A stretch of 64,000 nt of DNA from JAFAXD01 sp035472475. GTDB taxonomy: Bacteria > Pseudomonadota > Alphaproteobacteria > Rhizobiales > Xanthobacteraceae. The notes beneath the pieces were generated by a model that did not search any database, was not told the origin of the DNA, and worked only from the letters and a program-made list of their open reading frames with translations. How positions within the stretch are numbered: the first letter of the stretch is position 1; each line of letters starts with the position of its first letter. Positions 60,465 to 64,000 of the stretch are shown here, piece by piece. The position numbers and the translations under genes are program-made. Where the stretch lies: NCBI GenBank assembly GCA_035472475.1, contig DATIPA010000068.1:22304-86303 (forward strand), in the 5' to 3' direction.

Positions 60465-61700
60465 ATGAGCGAGCCCGCAACAACAAAAACCTGGCGAAAA
60501 CAGGATTGGTTGTGGACGGTCTATTTGTTTTCGCCGTGGTTCGCCTACCCGTTCCTGGTCATCTTGCGTGAAGCAATTCTGGGCTACCGGCGCTTTTCGT
60601 TTAATTGGCTTGATTGGCTTGGGGGCCATGCGCGAACGTCTGTCTTCGAACCAAATAACATCGCGCTGGCACTCGCCTTTATCCTTTTGTACTGCGCGGC
60701 ATACGTCATTCTTTGGGTCAGGGGGAGGTCAAGGCTCGCCCTCGTAGCTATCATTTTTGTTGTCGCTGCGACGACCTATTTCGGGATTCTTTATCTCGAC
60801 GCCCGTTTCAGTCCCGACGCTGGCGACGTCTGCAGCAATCGTGATTGGGGCTCGTCTTGCGTCTCCTATTTCGAGCTCGGACTGGTGATGATGGCGTCAA
60901 TTGTCTGGTCCACCGCAGGATGCAGGTGGATGTTTCGGCGCTGGGCCAGCCAGGCCTATTCCTGGGACATGCCGGACAGGAGAGATTTGAAAAATGCGGG
61001 TCCGCTGTCGGGCGCGCGGCAAGGATCGGCATGGGGCCTGATCGCGACGGCGATCAGATTCATCGTGTTTATCGGCATCGTGTCGTTGATGATCGGGATT
61101 TTTTCGGGGCTTGCGCAGACCATTTGGAAGATACCGAATACGCCCGCTTTCGATTTCGCACTCAAGATGCTGGCAGCATTTGTTGGGTTGACCATCCTGC
61201 TTGTTGCAGCGATCGCCGCCGGTCGCGTCGTCGGAGGCGGCAATGTCAATGTGGGGCTCGCCAACGAGCCAATCTTGCGATCGCCCCTAATCCTTTTGCT
61301 GGCGGCAATTCTTGCAGGTTATGCCACAATCGCGACCTACGTCTTGTATCGCGTTCGTCCCGATCTGCTGTTGGAGGATCATCCGACCGGTTCTTGGCAG
61401 TTGGTTCTCTTCCTGCTCCTGGCCGTTGTCTTGTTTCCGATTGCCGAGGAACTGTTTTTCCGCGGCTGGCTCTGGACGGGACTGCGCCGTCATTGGAGCC
61501 TGCTCCCCGCCGCGTCATTGACCGGCGGATTTTGGCTGCTGCTGCACATTGACTGCGGCCTGCTTATGATTGTGCTTCTGCCTGTCGCCGTGATCCTGAG
61601 CCTTGCCCGCGAATTTGCCGGAAGCATTCGGGCTCCGATTGCGCTCCATGCGATGTACAATTCCATCGCTACGGGCCTGGTATTTTTGCTGGCGCGGTAG
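60465..61700 (+). CDS. CPBP-family intramembrane metalloprotease
   Basis: A 411-residue membrane protein with about eight helices. The C-terminal CPBP (Abi/Rce1-like) domain has motif 1 AEELFFRGWLW (the EExxxR glutamates), motif 2 FWLLLHID and motif 3 LHAMYN, all near the end. Such enzymes cleave prenylated proteins or peptides, or mature bacteriocin systems; nothing nearby tells which. The base composition is lower in G+C than neighbouring genes by eye. It begins 52 bases after the DUF1330 gene. Confidence 0.88.
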   Translation: MSEPATTKTWRKQDWLWTVYLFSPWFAYPFLVILREAILGYRRFSFNWLDWLGGHARTSVFEPNNIALALAFILLYCAAYVILWVRGRSRLALVAIIFVVAATTYFGILYLDARFSPDAGDVCSNRDWGSSCVSYFELGLVMMASIVWSTAGCRWMFRRWASQAYSWDMPDRRDLKNAGPLSGARQGSAWGLIATAIRFIVFIGIVSLMIGIFSGLAQTIWKIPNTPAFDFALKMLAAFVGLTILLVAAIAAGRVVGGGNVNVGLANEPILRSPLILLLAAILAGYATIATYVLYRVRPDLLLEDHPTGSWQLVLFLLLAVVLFPIAEELFFRGWLWTGLRRHWSLLPAASLTGGFWLLLHIDCGLLMIVLLPVAVILSLAREFAGSIRAPIALHAMYNSIATGLVFLLAR

Positions 61701-61828
61701 GCGGACTGTGTCGCGCAAATCGGCCGGAGCGCTCCTCTCCCCGTGTTTGGAGTATCCTTTCACCGCGCGATGTGATCGTGTGCGTAGCCCCGCGCCCAGC
61801 TGACCTTGAAAGCAAATAGGAGGAAGCG

Positions 61829-62215
61829 ATGAAAACGCCTTACACGGTCGCATTGTCGCTCGTGGCGGGGATTGCGGTCGGGGCTACCGGCATTGCGGCG
61901 CTGCACGCCCAGGCCAAACCACCGGCCTTTGTGGTCGCGGAAATCGACGTGTTGGACGCCGCGCCCTATGACAAGGAGTACGTGCCGCCGGCGGCGAAAG
62001 CGATTGTGGACGGGGGCGGAAAATATATCGTGCGCGGCGGCGAGACCGTATCCTTTTATGGTGATCCTCCGAAATCGCGCATTGCCATCATGATGTTCGA
62101 GAGCATGGACATGGCCAAAGCCGCGTTTGGTTCTTCGGCCTTCAAAGCCGCCAAGGCAATCGGGGACAAATACGCGAAATTCCGCGTGTATGCGGTGGAA
62201 GGCCTGCCTCAATAA
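61829..62215 (+). CDS. Secreted DUF1330-family protein
   Basis: A 128-residue protein with a signal peptide (TVALSLVAGIAVGATGIAAL, cleavage near HAQA) before a DUF1330 domain (FVVAEIDVLDAAPYDKEYVP, GGKYIVRGGETVSFYGDPPK, IAIMMFESMDMAKAAFGSSA). It is the second DUF1330 protein within 2 kb and the exported one of the pair. TAGGAGGAAG precedes the ATG. Confidence 0.9.
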   Translation: MKTPYTVALSLVAGIAVGATGIAALHAQAKPPAFVVAEIDVLDAAPYDKEYVPPAAKAIVDGGGKYIVRGGETVSFYGDPPKSRIAIMMFESMDMAKAAFGSSAFKAAKAIGDKYAKFRVYAVEGLPQ

Positions 62216-62338
62216 CGGTCACCCGCACGATACGCCACGCTCCGCTACTCCCGCCCATGGTTGATCCACGATAGAGTGGCGTGACAGGTTCGGCCGTTGC
62301 AATCGGCCGGCGTAACAACACGAACAGGGAGGAACACG

Positions 62339-63349
62339 ATGCGCAGGCTTCTGGCACTTTGCATGTTGACGGCGGGCGCCGTCCTGCTGGCGCTTGCCCC
62401 AACCACGGCGGCGCCGGTGAAGCTGCGAATCGGATGGGTTGTTGCCGGCGCCGATGCGCCGTTCCAGCTCTTCGGTCCCAAGGGCGTCGCGGTCCACGAG
62501 GGCGTGACCTACGAGATCGAAGGCGTGCACTTCAACGGCACGCCGACGATGATCACCGCGCTCGCGACCGGCGACATCGATCTCGCGCCGCTCGCCTATT
62601 CGAGCTTTCCGCTCGCAGTCGAGAACGCCAAGATGGATGATCTGCGGGTCATCTCCGACGTCTTCCAGGACGGCGTTCCCGATCACTACACCAACGAATT
62701 CATGGTGCTCAAAGACGGGCCGATCAAGACTCTGACCGATCTCAAGGGCACCGTAGTGGCGACCAATCTCGCCGGCAGCGCGGTCGACATCGCCATGCGC
62801 GCCATGTTGGTGCAGCATGGCATCAATCCCAAGTCAGATGTAACCATCATCGAGGTTCCGTTCCCCAACCAGAAGCCGCAGCTCTTGGAGAAGAAGGTCA
62901 CGCTGATCGCCGCGGTACGGCCGTTCAGCGCAGATCCGGAGCTGCGGGCGGCGGCGCGCACGCTGTTCACGCAGCAGGAGGCGATCGGCCGCTCGCAGAT
63001 GATCATCATGACGGGCCGCACCCCGGTGCTGCAAAAAAACCGGGCCGCGATCATTGATTTCCTGGAGGATCACGTGCGCGAGGTGCGCTGGTTCACCGAC
63101 CCGGCGCATCACGACGAGGCGGTGAAATACCTGGCGGATTTCACCAAGCAGCCGGTCGGGCGATTCGCGAGCTGGGCGTTCACCACCAAAGGCGATTTCT
63201 ATCGCGATCCAGCGGGCGTTCCGGACCTCAAGGCGCTGCAGGCGAACATCACGCTAACCAACAAGCTGGGTTTCATCCCGGCGGCGCTCGACGTGCAGAA
63301 GTATTCCGATCTGAGCTTCATCGATGCGGCCGGCGCGCGCCTGAAGTAA
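62339..63349 (+). CDS. NitT/TauT-type ABC transporter substrate-binding protein
   Basis: A 336-residue periplasmic binding protein with signal peptide (MRRLLALCMLTAGAVLLALA). Motifs of the SsuA/NMT1 group include LRIGWVVAGADAPFQLFGPK, GTPTMITALATGDIDLAPLA and LKGTVVATNLAGSAVDIAMR. Ligands of the group are nitrate, sulfonates and aromatic or pyrimidine compounds; the ligand here is unknown. No permease or ATPase gene follows in the window. AGGGAGG lies 7 bases before the ATG. Confidence 0.9.
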   Translation: MRRLLALCMLTAGAVLLALAPTTAAPVKLRIGWVVAGADAPFQLFGPKGVAVHEGVTYEIEGVHFNGTPTMITALATGDIDLAPLAYSSFPLAVENAKMDDLRVISDVFQDGVPDHYTNEFMVLKDGPIKTLTDLKGTVVATNLAGSAVDIAMRAMLVQHGINPKSDVTIIEVPFPNQKPQLLEKKVTLIAAVRPFSADPELRAAARTLFTQQEAIGRSQMIIMTGRTPVLQKNRAAIIDFLEDHVREVRWFTDPAHHDEAVKYLADFTKQPVGRFASWAFTTKGDFYRDPAGVPDLKALQANITLTNKLGFIPAALDVQKYSDLSFIDAAGARLK

Positions 63350-63367
63350 CATAACGGCTCGTTCCGG

Positions 63368-63470
63368 GCCGTCGTGGCCGCGCCGGCCGAAGGCCGAGTC
63401 CCGGCCATCCACGTCTTTGCTTGTTGATTCGCTGATACGTGGATGCGCGGGGCAAGCTCGCGCATGACGC
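63368..63470. repeat. Composite REP-like (BIME-type) element
   Basis: Two units face each other: GTCGTGGCCG...CGGCCATCCACG on the left and CGTGGATGCGCG...CGCGCATGACG on the right. CATCCACG (63406-63413) pairs with CGTGGATG (63438-63445), CGGCC/GGCCG forms an inner stem at 63384-63396, and ATGCGCG (63443-63449) pairs with CGCGCAT (63459-63465). I recall such head-to-head elements as frequent in Bradyrhizobium-like genomes. It lies between the convergent binding-protein and MarR genes and may end both transcripts. Confidence 0.65.
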
Positions 63471-63510
63471 CGCCGAGATTGGGGCAGTCAATTCAATCGA
63501 CCCAGCACCG

Positions 63511-64000
63511 TTAGGGCGCTGCGGTCGCAGCCGATGCGTCGGCATCCGCTGCGGGTATGCGTACAATGTCGCGCCAGGCGTCGCTGCGGGCAAAAATCTC
63601 GGCGGATCGGCGCTCGAGCTTGTCGAGCAGATGATCGAGCGTCTCGCGCTCTCCCGGACGCAGGACGCGCAGCAGTTCCTGCTCAAGCGCGCGCGATACG
63701 TGTTCGACTTTGTCGTGAATGCGCTTGCCCTTTGCGGAGAGCGACAGGATGGTGCGCCTCCGATCAATCGCGTCTTCCCCCCGCAGCACCAGTCCCTGTT
63801 CGGCCAGCGCGTCGATGCCGCGCGTGACTTTCGCGGGCTCGAGACTCGTGTGTCCGCCGGCTTCCGTTGCCGATAGCGGGCCGAAGTAGTCGATCACGCT
63901 CAACAGCTTCCACCCGTTGGTCGAAAGCCCGAAGCGCGACGCATGCATATCGGCGAGGCAGCGTGTGTGCCGGCGCGCGATGATCGAGAACCGATAGGAC
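63511..64000 (-). CDS. MarR-family regulator (5' end beyond the window)
   Basis: The visible 163 codons begin in frame at the right edge with YRFSIIARRHTRCLADMHAS, then FGLSTNGWKLLSVIDYFGPL, the recognition helix region TSLEPAKVTRGIDALAEQGL, and the wing DRRRTILSLSAKGKRI. An internal ATG exists at 63948 but the family alignment runs upstream of it, so the true start is beyond 64000. Target genes are unknown. Confidence 0.9.
   Translation of the reverse strand, partial: SYRFSIIARRHTRCLADMHASRFGLSTNGWKLLSVIDYFGPLSATEAGGHTSLEPAKVTRGIDALAEQGLVLRGEDAIDRRRTILSLSAKGKRIHDKVEHVSRALEQELLRVLRPGERETLDHLLDKLERRSAEIFARSDAWRDIVRIPAADADASAATAAP

Noticed and set aside
62232..62282. ACGCCAC/GTGGCGT repeat upstream of the NitT/TauT-type binding protein
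   Set aside because: Seven-base arms 37 bases apart are expected by chance at this G+C content.

Overview
The window looks like a chromosomal segment of a GC-rich alphaproteobacterium of the order Hyphomicrobiales, probably near Xanthobacteraceae/Nitrobacteraceae (Bradyrhizobium, Rhodopseudomonas, Pseudolabrys type). The grounds are conserved gene order (dapF-mtaB with ftsY beside it; ffh-rpsP-rimM-trmD-rplS-leuC; rplU-rpmA-GNAT-obgE-proB; sdhCDAB), two DUF3551-type secreted proteins, and several families of dispersed palindromic repeats that I recall from these genomes. The assignment is an inference from content. No tRNA, rRNA, CRISPR array, prophage or intact insertion sequence was seen.

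Layout. 1-17 kb is mostly housekeeping: the start of ftsY, an RluA-type pseudouridine synthase, mtaB, dapF, a GyrI-like secreted protein, the ffh-rpsP-rimM-trmD-rplS translation/secretion run, and leuC, leuD, asd and leuB interspersed with small secreted proteins, a zincin, a solute-binding protein, a CitE/Mcl-type CoA lyase and a beta-carbonic anhydrase. 17-25 kb holds an MFS carrier, a cupin, a Tat-exported molybdenum oxidoreductase with its cytochrome b, a fasciclin protein, a RidA protein, mesaconyl-CoA hydratase, a Kup potassium transporter and a LysR regulator. 25.8-29.4 kb is sdhCDAB. 29-34 kb has a TctC-type binding protein, a VOC protein, argG, a DsbA-like isomerase and the DUF3551 pair. 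34-39 kb is the proB/obgE/rpmA/rplU block, interrupted by a DoxX gene and two tandem palindromes. 39-45 kb has a K+/H+ antiporter, a GMC oxidoreductase, a DUF4344 metallopeptidase followed by a copy of the GMC gene's 3' end, and a PstS-like protein.

45-63 kb is catabolic. marR-boxC-boxB is a compact operon for the ring-epoxidation and ring-cleavage steps of aerobic benzoyl-CoA degradation, but boxA, the ligase and the semialdehyde dehydrogenase are absent here. After a lipoprotein, an alpha/beta hydrolase and a NepR-like small protein comes a LivKHMGF-type ABC importer. Reading on the same strand are an amidohydrolase, an SDR dehydrogenase and an alpha/beta hydrolase, with a UbiD-family decarboxylase divergent from them. 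Together these look like an uptake-plus-degradation unit for an aromatic or similar carboxylic acid of unknown identity. Two DUF1330 proteins, a CPBP membrane protease, a NitT/TauT-type binding protein and an incomplete MarR regulator close the window.

The most interesting signals are: a DUF3551 gene whose expected start codon is ATC; the duplicated GMC gene end around the metallopeptidase; two CTAG-bounded palindromes upstream of obgE; inverted repeats placed like operators at marR-box, ubiD, livK and ridA/mch; an orphan NepR-like protein; and the UbiD/amidohydrolase/ABC catabolic island.
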